Source: a virus
Reading direction: 5' to 3' (one strand)
Length of the DNA: 53,072 bases
IMG/VR virus record: IMGVR_UViG_3300007535_000007
Span: 1-53,072 of that record
Position numbers and translations under genes: made by a program. Within the stretch, counting starts at the first letter, position 1. Each line of letters begins with the position of its first letter. Below the pieces are notes generated by a model. It was not told the DNA's origin. It was given only the letters and a program-made list of their open reading frames with translations, and made no database searches. This document shows, piece after piece, positions 38,559-46,998 of this stretch.

Positions 38559-39470
38559 CTATACTGCCATGGGCGGTTTGTTCTTAAAGTCTGGATGAGC
38601 TTCGTACCCAATTAATTCTACATCACCATATTCAAGACTTAAAAGGTCTTCAAGTGTATTTAGACTCTTATTAAATTTTAAGGTTGGTAATTTGTATGGA
38701 ATACGCTTAATCTGTTCTTGGACCATAGGAATTTGATTATGATAAATGTGAACATCACCACCGAAGTAAACTAGCTCACCAGGCACAAGATCAAGTAGTT
38801 CGCATAATGCCATATTAATAAATGCATAGCCCATGATATTATAAGGCAGCCCAAACGGTATATCGTTGCTTCTCATTATGAATGATGAATTAAGTTTGCG
38901 ATCGGGCGTTATTTGGTATTGGTGCATAATATGACAAGGTGGAAGCGGGGTCTGATCTACCTGCTGCGGATTCCATGCAGTGACAAGGTGTCTCCGACTA
39001 AATGGATCCTTCTGTAATCCTTCGACTAGTCCCGCAATCTGGTCCACTCCCTCCACGGCTGGCTGAAGGAAGATCTCGCCTTGGAATGGTCCGGGCATCG
39101 GGTCTTCGATCGTCACAGCATCCTCCCCGCCAAAGTTTCTCCACTGGTGGCTGTAGCCGTATCCCATGTCGCCTTCTTCAAGATGTGTCAATCCTCGCTC
39201 GTCGAGAAACTCTCGGGTCGTGTTCCCTTTCCAGATGTTAATCCTTTTCTCTTCAAGCTTCTTGGTATCGCGATCACCGCGCAAGAAGAACATAGTTTCT
39301 TCAAACGCAATGCGGAAAGCAACCTTCCTTGTGGTTATAATTGGGAACCCTTCGGAAAGGTCCCATCGAAGTGATCTGCCAAAAACGGAACGGGAGCCTA
39401 CCCCTGTTCTATCTTCTTTATCGAAACCGTTCTCTAAGATATCAGTCAACAGTTGAATGTAATTTTGCAT
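38559..39470 (-). CDS. thyA: thymidylate synthase (ThyA type)
   Basis: 303 residues. Catalytic Cys179 in PPCHIMHQY, the phosphate-binding SRR (158-160), RSNDIPFGLPYNI (200-212) and the HIYHNQ block are present. Methylates dUMP to dTMP using methylene-tetrahydrofolate. Insertion of about 20 residues near 118-140 relative to the short E. coli form. A sigma70-type promoter places the transcription start at or next to the ATG; no Shine-Dalgarno. Confidence 0.95.
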   Translation of the reverse strand: MQNYIQLLTDILENGFDKEDRTGVGSRSVFGRSLRWDLSEGFPIITTRKVAFRIAFEETMFFLRGDRDTKKLEEKRINIWKGNTTREFLDERGLTHLEEGDMGYGYSHQWRNFGGEDAVTIEDPMPGPFQGEIFLQPAVEGVDQIAGLVEGLQKDPFSRRHLVTAWNPQQVDQTPLPPCHIMHQYQITPDRKLNSSFIMRSNDIPFGLPYNIMGYAFINMALCELLDLVPGELVYFGGDVHIYHNQIPMVQEQIKRIPYKLPTLKFNKSLNTLEDLLSLEYGDVELIGYEAHPDFKNKPPMAV

Positions 39471-39477
39471 ACCGTTT

Positions 39478-39506
39478 ATAATAACGGATTATTGTGTTCG
39501 TGTCAA
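39478..39506 (-). promoter_or_regulatory. sigma70-like promoter of thyA, leaderless
   Basis: TTGACA (39506-39501), 17-base spacer, TATTAT (39483-39478), seven bases, then ATG at 39470. The -10 box lies between CCGTT/AACGG inverted arms. Confidence 0.7.
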
Positions 39507-39911
39507 GAGCAATCTACGATGAAGCAATCGTCCTTCTATATACCCAACCGATACTTTGTCTTTGAAACCTTTCTCCGCCCAAATATATCGAGCATGGGCT
39601 AAAACCTGCTTTCGTAAATAAGTACCTTTATAAAGAAGAAGATGTTCGGCGTGTACTCGGATCTCCATTTTCAGTCGTCGCTTATCTGAGAATTTGGCGA
39701 GAATATTACCAATTATAAAACTGCGATAAAACTGTTCGGCGTATCGAAGTCCCAGAAGTTTCTTCTCACCACAAGAATTGTTTTCTCTTGTCATGACAAT
39801 CGGTCCGAAAACCTTGACACACTCATAGATATTTCTTTCAAAATATTTGTCGTTTACGATATGAAAAACAGGAAAGAATCTTTTAAACCGGTATATCTTT
39901 TTTATTCGCAT
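39489..39911 (-). CDS. unknown very basic protein
   Basis: 140 residues, Arg/Lys/Phe/Tyr-rich, helical. Overlaps the sulfotransferase-like gene by ten bases and carries the thyA promoter in its last codons. No family recognised. Confidence 0.7.
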   Translation of the reverse strand: MRIKKIYRFKRFFPVFHIVNDKYFERNIYECVKVFGPIVMTRENNSCGEKKLLGLRYAEQFYRSFIIGNILAKFSDKRRLKMEIRVHAEHLLLYKGTYLRKQVLAHARYIWAEKGFKDKVSVGYIEGRLLHRRLLLTRTQ

Positions 39912-40654
39912 GATGTGTCTGTATCTGTGTCCGTGGTTGTTTCTTTAGATGCAACGATTTCGTCAGTGACGACGATCGGCGGTATCAATATAACCTTATT
40001 TATTAATTCGTAGTCTAGTTGATAAAAATTTCGTATTCTTTCTAAAACAACATCAGTTAGTAATTCATCTACCCAAGGCTGAATCATTTTTTTAAAATTG
40101 TCATCTTTACCAACATTCTTTAATGGAAATATACCGACATCATTAAATTCGTGTAACACTTTTGATGATAATAGTTCATCACAATAATAAAATTTGATAT
40201 TATTCCAATCTAGATCAATAATATGATCTGCCTGTCTTACCAAATGTAGATCATAAAACACATCAAAGTTTGTGAATTCCCATTTACGACTTAAAAACCA
40301 TTTGCGAAGATTAGATGTTGGTCGATCAATTGCACATATTTCCGTAACGCATTTTCTCCACCGCTCGACAGGGTCTCGAAGTATAACATGTTTTTTAATC
40401 GTTGCTGCTCCAACAGGGTTTATGATATAATTAGAATCCCTCCAACCCTTATCAAACAAATATTTAGACATGCTGTTCGATGCATTCTTTGGAAGATTGA
40501 TCCAAAATTCTTTTTTATCTACGGATATTAATCCTCTACCTAAATAAATTCGACAGCCTGCACAAACGTCAAATTTTTTAAATGGTCTTGACGTTATGAT
40601 AGAATTTTTGCCCATGGAAACAAACGGGTAAAGATCCTTATAATAAGATTTCAT
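39902..40654 (-). CDS. sulfotransferase-like protein
   Basis: 250 residues. INLPKNASNSMSKYL at 52-66 fits the 5'-phosphosulfate loop (PKxAsxS/T) and VILRDPVERWRK at 90-101 fits the 3'-phosphate-binding strand-loop (R-D-P-x-x-R) of PAPS sulfotransferases. The C-terminal tail is Thr/Asp-rich. The remaining fold is divergent, so the acceptor is unknown; sulfation of host surface glycans or a small molecule is possible. Base composition is AT-richer than its neighbours, suggesting separate origin. Confidence 0.6.
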   Translation of the reverse strand: MKSYYKDLYPFVSMGKNSIITSRPFKKFDVCAGCRIYLGRGLISVDKKEFWINLPKNASNSMSKYLFDKGWRDSNYIINPVGAATIKKHVILRDPVERWRKCVTEICAIDRPTSNLRKWFLSRKWEFTNFDVFYDLHLVRQADHIIDLDWNNIKFYYCDELLSSKVLHEFNDVGIFPLKNVGKDDNFKKMIQPWVDELLTDVVLERIRNFYQLDYELINKVILIPPIVVTDEIVASKETTTDTDTDTSCE

Positions 40655-40763
40655 AGATTACTCTCCAATAAAACACATCAACGCGCTCAACCTCACTATC
40701 GTAATGAGAAGTATCATCGTGCGTCTGTGTGCTCTATCGTATAGAGTTGGGCAATGCGTACTT

Positions 40764-40771
40764 TATTTATC
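40764..40771 (-). promoter_or_regulatory. late promoter GATAAATA
   Basis: Perfect octamer in the 130-base gap upstream of the sulfotransferase-like gene; predicted leader about 100 bases, GGAG before the ATG. The rest of the gap holds no gene I can support. Confidence 0.55.
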
Positions 40772-40784
40772 TTCGTATCAAGTA

Positions 40785-41552
40785 TTATATGGCTTCGTGG
40801 CCATGAAGAGTAAGGCTTTCGCCGTCTTTCAACAAGACCGTAAGAGTGAGCGTTCCGTCATCGCTCTTACCACACCCGGTGTCAGTGAAAATGGCTCGCC
40901 CGCCAGTTTGATTGGTCTGTGTGAACGGTCCACGCTTCGACAATGACTCACCACCATATGGCTTGCGATCATGACCAACCACAACGGTGTGATCACCGGG
41001 GATCTCGTCCACCCAGTTGTAGATGCGGACAGGCATGCCATCTGCCTCGCGCTCGCCAGTGACCTCGCCATAGAGGGCGCGATGCTTCGCCTTTCGCGAA
41101 AGTTCGGCTGGTTGGTCCCATACCTCCGCATGTGTGGCTCCATGGGTAAACACCCAGTTCTTATAGCGATATAGATGTGCGCTGTTTCGATGATTTATAA
41201 GATCTATGATCGTAGAAAGAAAAAGCTGTTCCTTTCCTTGTGGCACATCTGTTAAGGTCTTGAGTTGTGCCTTTTTAAGCTCTACCTTATTTCCAATGGC
41301 ATGCCTATAAAATTTATCATCGTGATTTCCAATCACTAAAACGCCTCGGCCCTCATCCAACACCGCTTTCACAGCGATGACCGTCTCCAACGGCTTATCA
41401 TGCCCATCTACTAAATCACCTAGAAACACAATAAACAGGTCGTTCTTGATGGCATAACGAATGCCATCTTTCAGCTTGTCAGCATGAGCATGAACGTCGC
41501 TAAAGGTAACGACGCCCTTATACCCCTTATTGAGATACGGAGTTAAGTCCAT
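40785..41552 (-). CDS. PPP-type metallophosphoesterase
   Basis: 255 residues. Metal motifs in order: SDVHAHADKL (about 18-27), FLGDLVDGH (about 43-51), VIGNHDD (about 72-78), FTHGATH, VVVGHDR near 191-197. It resembles bacterial/phage protein phosphatases and diadenosine-tetraphosphate hydrolases (PrpE/ApaH type) more than nucleases. Substrate not predictable. GAGG precedes ATG in a leader from a late promoter. Confidence 0.85.
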   Translation of the reverse strand: MDLTPYLNKGYKGVVTFSDVHAHADKLKDGIRYAIKNDLFIVFLGDLVDGHDKPLETVIAVKAVLDEGRGVLVIGNHDDKFYRHAIGNKVELKKAQLKTLTDVPQGKEQLFLSTIIDLINHRNSAHLYRYKNWVFTHGATHAEVWDQPAELSRKAKHRALYGEVTGEREADGMPVRIYNWVDEIPGDHTVVVGHDRKPYGGESLSKRGPFTQTNQTGGRAIFTDTGCGKSDDGTLTLTVLLKDGESLTLHGHEAI

Positions 41553-41562
41553 TATGAATCCT

Positions 41563-41585
41563 CTTTAGCGTATTTATCGCTAAAG
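41563..41585. promoter_or_regulatory. late promoter GATAAATA (41571-41578) inside an 8-bp palindrome
   Basis: CTTTAGCG-TATTTAT-CGCTAAAG on the plus strand: the central seven bases belong to the octamer read on the minus strand towards the 41552 start. The palindrome overlaps the stop of the upstream gene and could be an operator or, as RNA, a 3' hairpin of that gene. Confidence 0.55.
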
Positions 41586-42362
41586 TTCAAAAGTGAAACG
41601 CGGATTGAACTCGTTATTGATAGCGTGAGGATGGTAGCCGCACGGATTACAAATAATGCGCGTACCATGAATATCAAAATCCACATTGTCGTGTGTATGG
41701 CCATGTACCCAAACGTCGATGTCATTATCGTAAATAAAGTTGTCGAGGTTGGTCATATAGGCTGCATTCAGCGGGCTGGTCCGAAACCTCTGAGGAACAC
41801 AAAGTGGATGCGGTAGGTGATGAGTCATCACAATCGTCTTACCGTCGAATGGCGTCTTCAATCGCTCTTCGATAAACCGCAGAGTCTTTTCATGCTCCCG
41901 TACTGTATCAAGCGGGTGCAGCCGTCTCTTACGATCGCCTTCGATAAACTGAACAATGTCGTAGTCGTTCATTCCTTGGCGGGCTTGGACAATTGCCCAG
42001 TAATCCTGCTTGTCAAAATCAGTCCACAGCGTGCCACCGAGGATGCGATAGCCTTCGTATACGAATTCCGTGTCATCAATCAATTTAAAGTTGTCGGGCA
42101 TGGTGTTGACAAGCTCAGCCCAATCATCGCGAACCTGATTGTAGGTGTGATTATAGAACTCGTGGTTGCCAAGGGTGTAGGCAACAAACAAGAATCGTTC
42201 ACAAAGATGCTCTATAAACTCTCGGGCATGAGTCCCAATGTGAATGTCGCCGGCGAGGAGTAGGATGGTCTTGGCATCGTCATTCATCGCTGGGATATTC
42301 ATGGGGATCGCGCAGTCCGCGCGGAACTCCAAATGTAGGTCGCTTAATACTCTAAATTTCAT
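41580..42362 (-). CDS. metallophosphoesterase (calcineurin-like)
   Basis: 260 residues. LSDLHLEF (6-13), LAGDIHIG (about 36-43), LGNHEFY (about 64-70), MTHHLPHPL (about 180-188), VHGHTHDNVD (about 219-228) form a full two-metal site. Different subfamily from the adjacent 40785 enzyme. Likely phosphodiesterase or phosphomonoesterase. Sigma70 promoter six bases from the ATG, no Shine-Dalgarno: leaderless early gene. Confidence 0.88.
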   Translation of the reverse strand: MKFRVLSDLHLEFRADCAIPMNIPAMNDDAKTILLLAGDIHIGTHAREFIEHLCERFLFVAYTLGNHEFYNHTYNQVRDDWAELVNTMPDNFKLIDDTEFVYEGYRILGGTLWTDFDKQDYWAIVQARQGMNDYDIVQFIEGDRKRRLHPLDTVREHEKTLRFIEERLKTPFDGKTIVMTHHLPHPLCVPQRFRTSPLNAAYMTNLDNFIYDNDIDVWVHGHTHDNVDFDIHGTRIICNPCGYHPHAINNEFNPRFTFEL

Positions 42363-42368
42363 ACTGTC

Positions 42369-42397
42369 ATTATACTAGAAACAGACCATTTTGTCAA
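42369..42397 (-). promoter_or_regulatory. consensus sigma70-like promoter, leaderless
   Basis: TTGACA (42397-42392), 17-base spacer, TATAAT (42374-42369), six bases, then ATG at 42362. Confidence 0.8.
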
Positions 42398-42451
42398 GAT
42401 AAAGAACCCTAACAAATTCAATGACTTACAAGATTTCCTAGAGGTGAACAA

Positions 42452-42476
42452 AAACCGCTCTCATTGAGAGCGGTTT
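42452..42476 (-). terminator. intrinsic terminator
   Basis: Eleven-bp stem AAACCGCTCTC/GAGAGCGGTTT with a 3-base loop, followed on the minus strand by a T-run (GGTTTTTG). Ends the transcript of the 42497 gene, and separates it from the metallophosphoesterase promoter. Confidence 0.85.
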
Positions 42477-42496
42477 CATTCCTTCAAAGTGGATAC

Positions 42497-42694
42497 TTAC
42501 CTTTCGCCCTTTGCAGAGACAAACTCATTCAGCTTTCTAGCTTCTGCTACAACGTCTTCAGTGGTCGGCGCTGTCTTTGCAATCTCCGAATCTTCTACTG
42601 CTGCTTTAGCGGCATGTTGAGAATGAAGAATGCTAAAAGCAAGTTCTAATAAATTTTGTCTAATTTCGTAAGGTGATTTGTGGTTGTGTGCCAT
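42497..42694 (-). CDS. small helical protein
   Basis: 65 residues, predicted all-helical (ENLLELAFSILHSQ-like first helix, VVAEARKLNEFV last helix). CGGAG before the ATG, late promoter upstream and terminator downstream: a single-gene late transcript. Unknown. Confidence 0.75.
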   Translation of the reverse strand: MAHNHKSPYEIRQNLLELAFSILHSQHAAKAAVEDSEIAKTAPTTEDVVAEARKLNEFVSAKGER

Positions 42695-42746
42695 TACTTA
42701 TGCTCCGTTAATACTTTTCTTTATAGGTGTTTATATTGCACTACAA

Positions 42747-42754
42747 TATTTATC
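42747..42754 (-). promoter_or_regulatory. late promoter GATAAATA
   Basis: Octamer about 50 bases before the ATG at 42694; leader has CGGAG. Confidence 0.6.
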
Positions 42755-42762
42755 TAATATTT

Positions 42763-43092
42763 TTATTTCTTGGGGATAACTAGCCCTTGCGGCGGAACTT
42801 CAAGCCCACCTGTCGCTGAGCGATAAGCAGATACCAGTTCATCATGCGGTTTCATTCTTGCTACAATATGTACTCGCATGTATGAAACCGGCTTATCCTG
42901 TGCGCACATCATTGATGCAGCCGTAAGACTTAGTCCTTGTTGCGTCATGACCAATGTGCATGGGCTATCAACGAGAATCTCTTCTCGAGTAACTGCATTA
43001 ACCTTACCAATAATCTCTTCTCCGGTTATAAGTTTAAATGCTACTATTTCGTCCTTTTTAAAGGCTGCTTCTGTTTCCTTATCAACAAACAT
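42763..43092 (-). CDS. Sm-like-domain protein
   Basis: 109 residues. IVAFKLITGEEIIGKVNAVT, then EILVDSPCTLV, follow the beta-barrel pattern of Sm/Lsm-like proteins known in T4-like marine phages. Possibly RNA-binding or structural; no direct evidence here. GGAG before ATG, 24 bases after nrdJ. Confidence 0.6.
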   Translation of the reverse strand: MFVDKETEAAFKKDEIVAFKLITGEEIIGKVNAVTREEILVDSPCTLVMTQQGLSLTAASMMCAQDKPVSYMRVHIVARMKPHDELVSAYRSATGGLEVPPQGLVIPKK

Positions 43093-43116
43093 CTGTGTCT
43101 CCTTTGTGTTATTAAT

Positions 43117-45747
43117 TTATCCGCACTTTGAACTACCACAAGATCTGCATACAGAGCAGCCTTCCTGGTACACGATTTGCGAACTTCCGCACTCTAAACA
43201 AGTTCCTTCTACCTTTTCTCCATCCTTGATAAAAGTGGATAACCACTTCTTTACCGCAAACAAGAATGTACCTACATACGCATTGTCTAGCTTATCTAAT
43301 GCATATACAATATTCTTGATCAATACGCCATGTCTTAGGCATAGACTAATCATACGAGAAATCTTCGTTGCGTTGTTATCGCTCGCAATCTTCTCCAACA
43401 CGCCTTCGATATGATGCTCTGGAATACCCTTAGTTCTCGCCAGTGTGGTTAGTGCCTCAACCGCACCTTCTGCAACGACGTTCTTTTCATGGTGGTTGGT
43501 GTGAACGAACAGAGCAAATGGCCTACTACCTGTCTCATTCCACACAACCGTCATATACCACTTCTTACCTTCTGCGCGAAGACGCTTCATCGTCGCAGGA
43601 GTGGATTCTGGCATGTCCACATCCTGTAGGATGATTTCCTCATCGTCTGGCTCGGCATCCTTCTCATCCTTGGCGGAGAGAACCGTTGTCATGGTGCCCG
43701 AACGGTAGGTGGTTACGCCCTTGACAAAGCCGCTGGAATAAGCATTGAGGTAAATGTCTTTAAAATTCTCAAAAGGATAATCGTTAGGAACATTTACAGT
43801 CTTGCTCATTGCACTATCGACCCATCGCGCAAACCCGATAAGATCACTGACATGGTCTTGTACATTCATATTCATTGCCGTGGCAGTCCATGTTCGACGA
43901 GCATCCCACTCTCCCTTCCTTCGCATATATCGAACACCATAATCTTCACAGAGCACTTCTTTTGTTAGGCCACGATTTTTGTCAATCTTATAGACTGTTC
44001 CATCAGGCCCTTTGCCGCGAAGGATTTCTTCGTCGCCTTCTTTGACAAACTTAAACATTTTCGTTTCCTTCCACTCGCCTTCGTACCACTTAGGGCAAAC
44101 GTCAGCAATATCATCGGGCATGTAATTGACGATAACTGTACGAATATAGTCATGCATAAACACTGGCTCTAAGCCTCCACTAACTACATTGGCTAAGATA
44201 GATGTATTCCCCGTTGGCTGAATGGACAGAAGCGAGCTATTGCGAACACCTGTGGTAGATAGCTTGTCCATATATTCCTGTGGTAGGTCGAGAGACTTGA
44301 CAAACGGTCCTTCCTTGTGCCACTTCGGATTACACTCGCTAAACATGCCCTTTTCTTCAGCAAGATCAATAGATGCCATGTATGCAGTTCTCGCAATGGT
44401 ACGCATTACATCGTCGCGAAGCTTGTTCGCTTCTTCGCTGGCAAAGCGCGTCTGTAGCATATATAGAGCAGACCCCCAACCGAGAATACCTACACCGATT
44501 CTGCGCTTGTTGCGAATGCTGTACTCGTATTCTGGCAGCGGTGCCTTGGTAAGGTCATTAATATTATCGAGAAAGCGAACTAGATAGCGAGTATACTTTT
44601 CGATGCGCTTGAGGTCAAATCCTGTGCGAGCCTTATTGACGAACTGTGTAAGGTTTAACGATGCAAGGTTACAAACGCCACCAGGTGCCAGCGTTTGCTC
44701 GCCACAAGGGTTAGTGGCAAACACCGTCTCAGCATAGTTCAGTGGCAGGAAATAATTCGCACGATCCAAAAAGAGCACACCAGGCTCCGCACGATTATAT
44801 GTGCTTTCCATAATCAGATTCCACAGCCATAGAGCAGAGATGGTTTGATATTCTTTAGTTGGGTAACCTTTTGCTTCCCATGCCTTCATGTTACCGTCCC
44901 ATTCGTTCTCATACTTAGCGAATGTTGTATCTGGAAAACGCAATGTCCACTTGTCAACTTCGGAGAGTTCTTCTTCACCAGCACCGCCATCCTTCATCTG
45001 CAAAAGCTTGGTGACTAGATCCATAAACTCATCTGTACAGTTGACTGAGACATTGAACTTAGTTAGGCGACCTGGCTGTTGCTTTGCTGTAATAAATTCA
45101 ACAATGTCAGGGTGCCAAACATCCAACACGCCCATCATTGCACCCTTGCGGATCTTGCCCTTTGCCTTCTTGTTGAGGCTCTTCTTACCGGAGCCAGATG
45201 TAATGATCTCGGAGCTCTTGTCGAATAGTTCCATATATTTTACCGCACCAGGTGTCTCCACACCGATGCCGTGGATGAAGGCGCCACGTGGACGAATGTA
45301 GGAAAAATTCTCACCCCAGCCGCCTTCAGATTTGAGCGTATGCGATTGAGCGCGAAGGTGAGCAAGAATGCCGTCGAGGGAGTCCACATCCTTCTTCACT
45401 CGCGGACCGACATAGCAGTTCATCAGTGTCGTACCTTTCCACTCAGTACCGGCATTGGCATAGATGCGGCCGCCTGCCGTTGCCTTGAAATTGGAGAGCA
45501 GATCGTAAAACTTTTCAGTCCACTCGTTGCGAAGGTCTGTTGTAATTTCCATTGATGCCGCTGCTTCAGCAACACGGTAAAGAGTATCGTCAATACTCTT
45601 ATCGTTATGATCTTTATATGTACTCTGCCAAACCTCTTCTGAAAAAACATCTTCAAACTTGGTCTTGTACTTCTTCTGTATCTCTGTTTTTAGTGCGTCC
45701 TTTACTGTGATCTCTGGTGTCTTTTCTGCGAGGGCGGTAGAGTTCAT
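43117..45747 (-). CDS. nrdJ: ribonucleoside-diphosphate reductase, class II (B12-dependent)
   Basis: 876 residues. First redox Cys in MNCYVGP (Cys111) after GGRIYANAGT; NPCGEQTLAPGGVCNLASLN near 345 holds the active-site Cys and Glu; a PTGNTSILANV block follows; the C-terminus CLECGSSQIVYQ...CSVCRSCGSSKCG is the Cys-rich zinc/thioredoxin-accessible tail typical of NrdJ. No NrdB-like small subunit is nearby, consistent with adenosylcobalamin as radical source. It implies that the host makes or imports B12. AAGGAG precedes the ATG. Confidence 0.92.
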   Translation of the reverse strand: MNSTALAEKTPEITVKDALKTEIQKKYKTKFEDVFSEEVWQSTYKDHNDKSIDDTLYRVAEAAASMEITTDLRNEWTEKFYDLLSNFKATAGGRIYANAGTEWKGTTLMNCYVGPRVKKDVDSLDGILAHLRAQSHTLKSEGGWGENFSYIRPRGAFIHGIGVETPGAVKYMELFDKSSEIITSGSGKKSLNKKAKGKIRKGAMMGVLDVWHPDIVEFITAKQQPGRLTKFNVSVNCTDEFMDLVTKLLQMKDGGAGEEELSEVDKWTLRFPDTTFAKYENEWDGNMKAWEAKGYPTKEYQTISALWLWNLIMESTYNRAEPGVLFLDRANYFLPLNYAETVFATNPCGEQTLAPGGVCNLASLNLTQFVNKARTGFDLKRIEKYTRYLVRFLDNINDLTKAPLPEYEYSIRNKRRIGVGILGWGSALYMLQTRFASEEANKLRDDVMRTIARTAYMASIDLAEEKGMFSECNPKWHKEGPFVKSLDLPQEYMDKLSTTGVRNSSLLSIQPTGNTSILANVVSGGLEPVFMHDYIRTVIVNYMPDDIADVCPKWYEGEWKETKMFKFVKEGDEEILRGKGPDGTVYKIDKNRGLTKEVLCEDYGVRYMRRKGEWDARRTWTATAMNMNVQDHVSDLIGFARWVDSAMSKTVNVPNDYPFENFKDIYLNAYSSGFVKGVTTYRSGTMTTVLSAKDEKDAEPDDEEIILQDVDMPESTPATMKRLRAEGKKWYMTVVWNETGSRPFALFVHTNHHEKNVVAEGAVEALTTLARTKGIPEHHIEGVLEKIASDNNATKISRMISLCLRHGVLIKNIVYALDKLDNAYVGTFLFAVKKWLSTFIKDGEKVEGTCLECGSSQIVYQEGCSVCRSCGSSKCG

Positions 45748-45775
45748 TCCTGTGTTCTCCTTCTTGTTTTATAAA

Positions 45776-46210
45776 TCATTGAATTGTTGGAATTGACTCG
45801 TCTTCAAAACGGTCAATTACTTTAAAAGAAACTTCGTGTATCTTACTTATCTGTCCGAGGATAATATTTAAAATATACTTATTGTTGATTATCGGTGCCA
45901 AATATCTATTCCTATCATCTTCGATCAAAACAATTTCAATCGCTGCTTCTTTTACCACCAACATAAGAGTGTGATACATAAGAAGACTTGCCGCGTTTTC
46001 ACAGAATAATCTATAATGTAAGATTTCCCAAGGAGACGGCCAGCTACTGGGCGTATAGTAATCAATGCAGCGGCTACCAATAGGTAATTCAGCGAAGAAT
46101 ATTGCTACTCTATTTAGCTGTTCTTCCAAAGATAAATCTTGTATCTCTTCGCGAAAGGATCGCCAGTTTGCAATCCTTTCCTCGGGATTTGAATTATTCC
46201 AAAATGACAT
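45776..46210 (-). CDS. unknown protein, leaderless early gene
   Basis: 144 residues, helical, no motif recognised. A sigma70 promoter stands six bases from its ATG and no Shine-Dalgarno is present. First gene of a unit with nrdJ (28-base gap). Confidence 0.75.
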   Translation of the reverse strand: MSFWNNSNPEERIANWRSFREEIQDLSLEEQLNRVAIFFAELPIGSRCIDYYTPSSWPSPWEILHYRLFCENAASLLMYHTLMLVVKEAAIEIVLIEDDRNRYLAPIINNKYILNIILGQISKIHEVSFKVIDRFEDESIPTIQ

Positions 46211-46216
46211 TATATT

Positions 46217-46244
46217 ATTATAGCAGGTTATTCTTGACTGTCAA
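46217..46244 (-). promoter_or_regulatory. sigma70-like promoter, leaderless
   Basis: TTGACA (46244-46239), 16-base spacer, TATAAT (46222-46217), six bases, then ATG at 46210. Probably drives nrdJ as well. Confidence 0.75.
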
Positions 46245-46254
46245 ATGTTTATGA

Positions 46255-46998
46255 TTATACATACCACAGGAAGGCACGAATCTTAATAAGGCGGATTAGC
46301 ATCTCCTCTTCTTCCTTGTGCCAAGATTCCTCAATTTCAAACCGTTCTTTTGAAATTTTACTCCATTCAATCGATGCCGGATGATCTTTGAAATCATCGT
46401 CCATCATCCACCCGAAGGTATTAGGAATATCGCTTGGTCGGTCAGGTAGCGGGTGTGTTTGGTTTAACCTTTCTGCTCGGTTGGGATATTCGTTGACCCA
46501 CCAATCATAAATAGCAGTCATTTCTTTATAGGCGTCAGAATGCAAGTCATCAGATTCCCATTCGATATTGTTAGCGCCTGTCTCATAAAACTTACGCAGC
46601 TCTTCCATCATACCATGTAAGATTCTGGTGTCTGGATCGTAGTATCCCGGAGATAATGTCTTCGGTCTAAGGACGTGATACTGATGCTTCTTCACGAATC
46701 TATGTAGGAACGCACACTTGGCATCTCGAGTACGCCAGGAGATTCTCTTTACCATATTCTGAAAAAACCGGACAAATTTATTATGAAACCAATTACGAAT
46801 TGGAAATTGCTCTTCCATAGCCTCATCCCATTTTCGCCACCCGGTTCTTGTCAATGCACTGGGTCGATATATTCGCCAACGAGATTGGCGAGTCTTTTCA
46901 ATGAAACGATTAAAATATTCATCATCATTGAAATCATTCTTTTCGTTTAATTCATCGAGTTCTGGTATCTGTATTTTTAAACTGTGTGGGACTTTCAT
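46255..46998 (-). CDS. conserved-looking large-phage protein
   Basis: 247 residues, Trp/Arg-rich, helical. The segment HVLRPKTLSPGYYDPDTRIL (about 108-127) followed by a helical acidic block recurs, as I recall, in proteins of large phages; no function known. Starts one base after the lipoprotein gene. Confidence 0.75.
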   Translation of the reverse strand: MKVPHSLKIQIPELDELNEKNDFNDDEYFNRFIEKTRQSRWRIYRPSALTRTGWRKWDEAMEEQFPIRNWFHNKFVRFFQNMVKRISWRTRDAKCAFLHRFVKKHQYHVLRPKTLSPGYYDPDTRILHGMMEELRKFYETGANNIEWESDDLHSDAYKEMTAIYDWWVNEYPNRAERLNQTHPLPDRPSDIPNTFGWMMDDDFKDHPASIEWSKISKERFEIEESWHKEEEEMLIRLIKIRAFLWYV

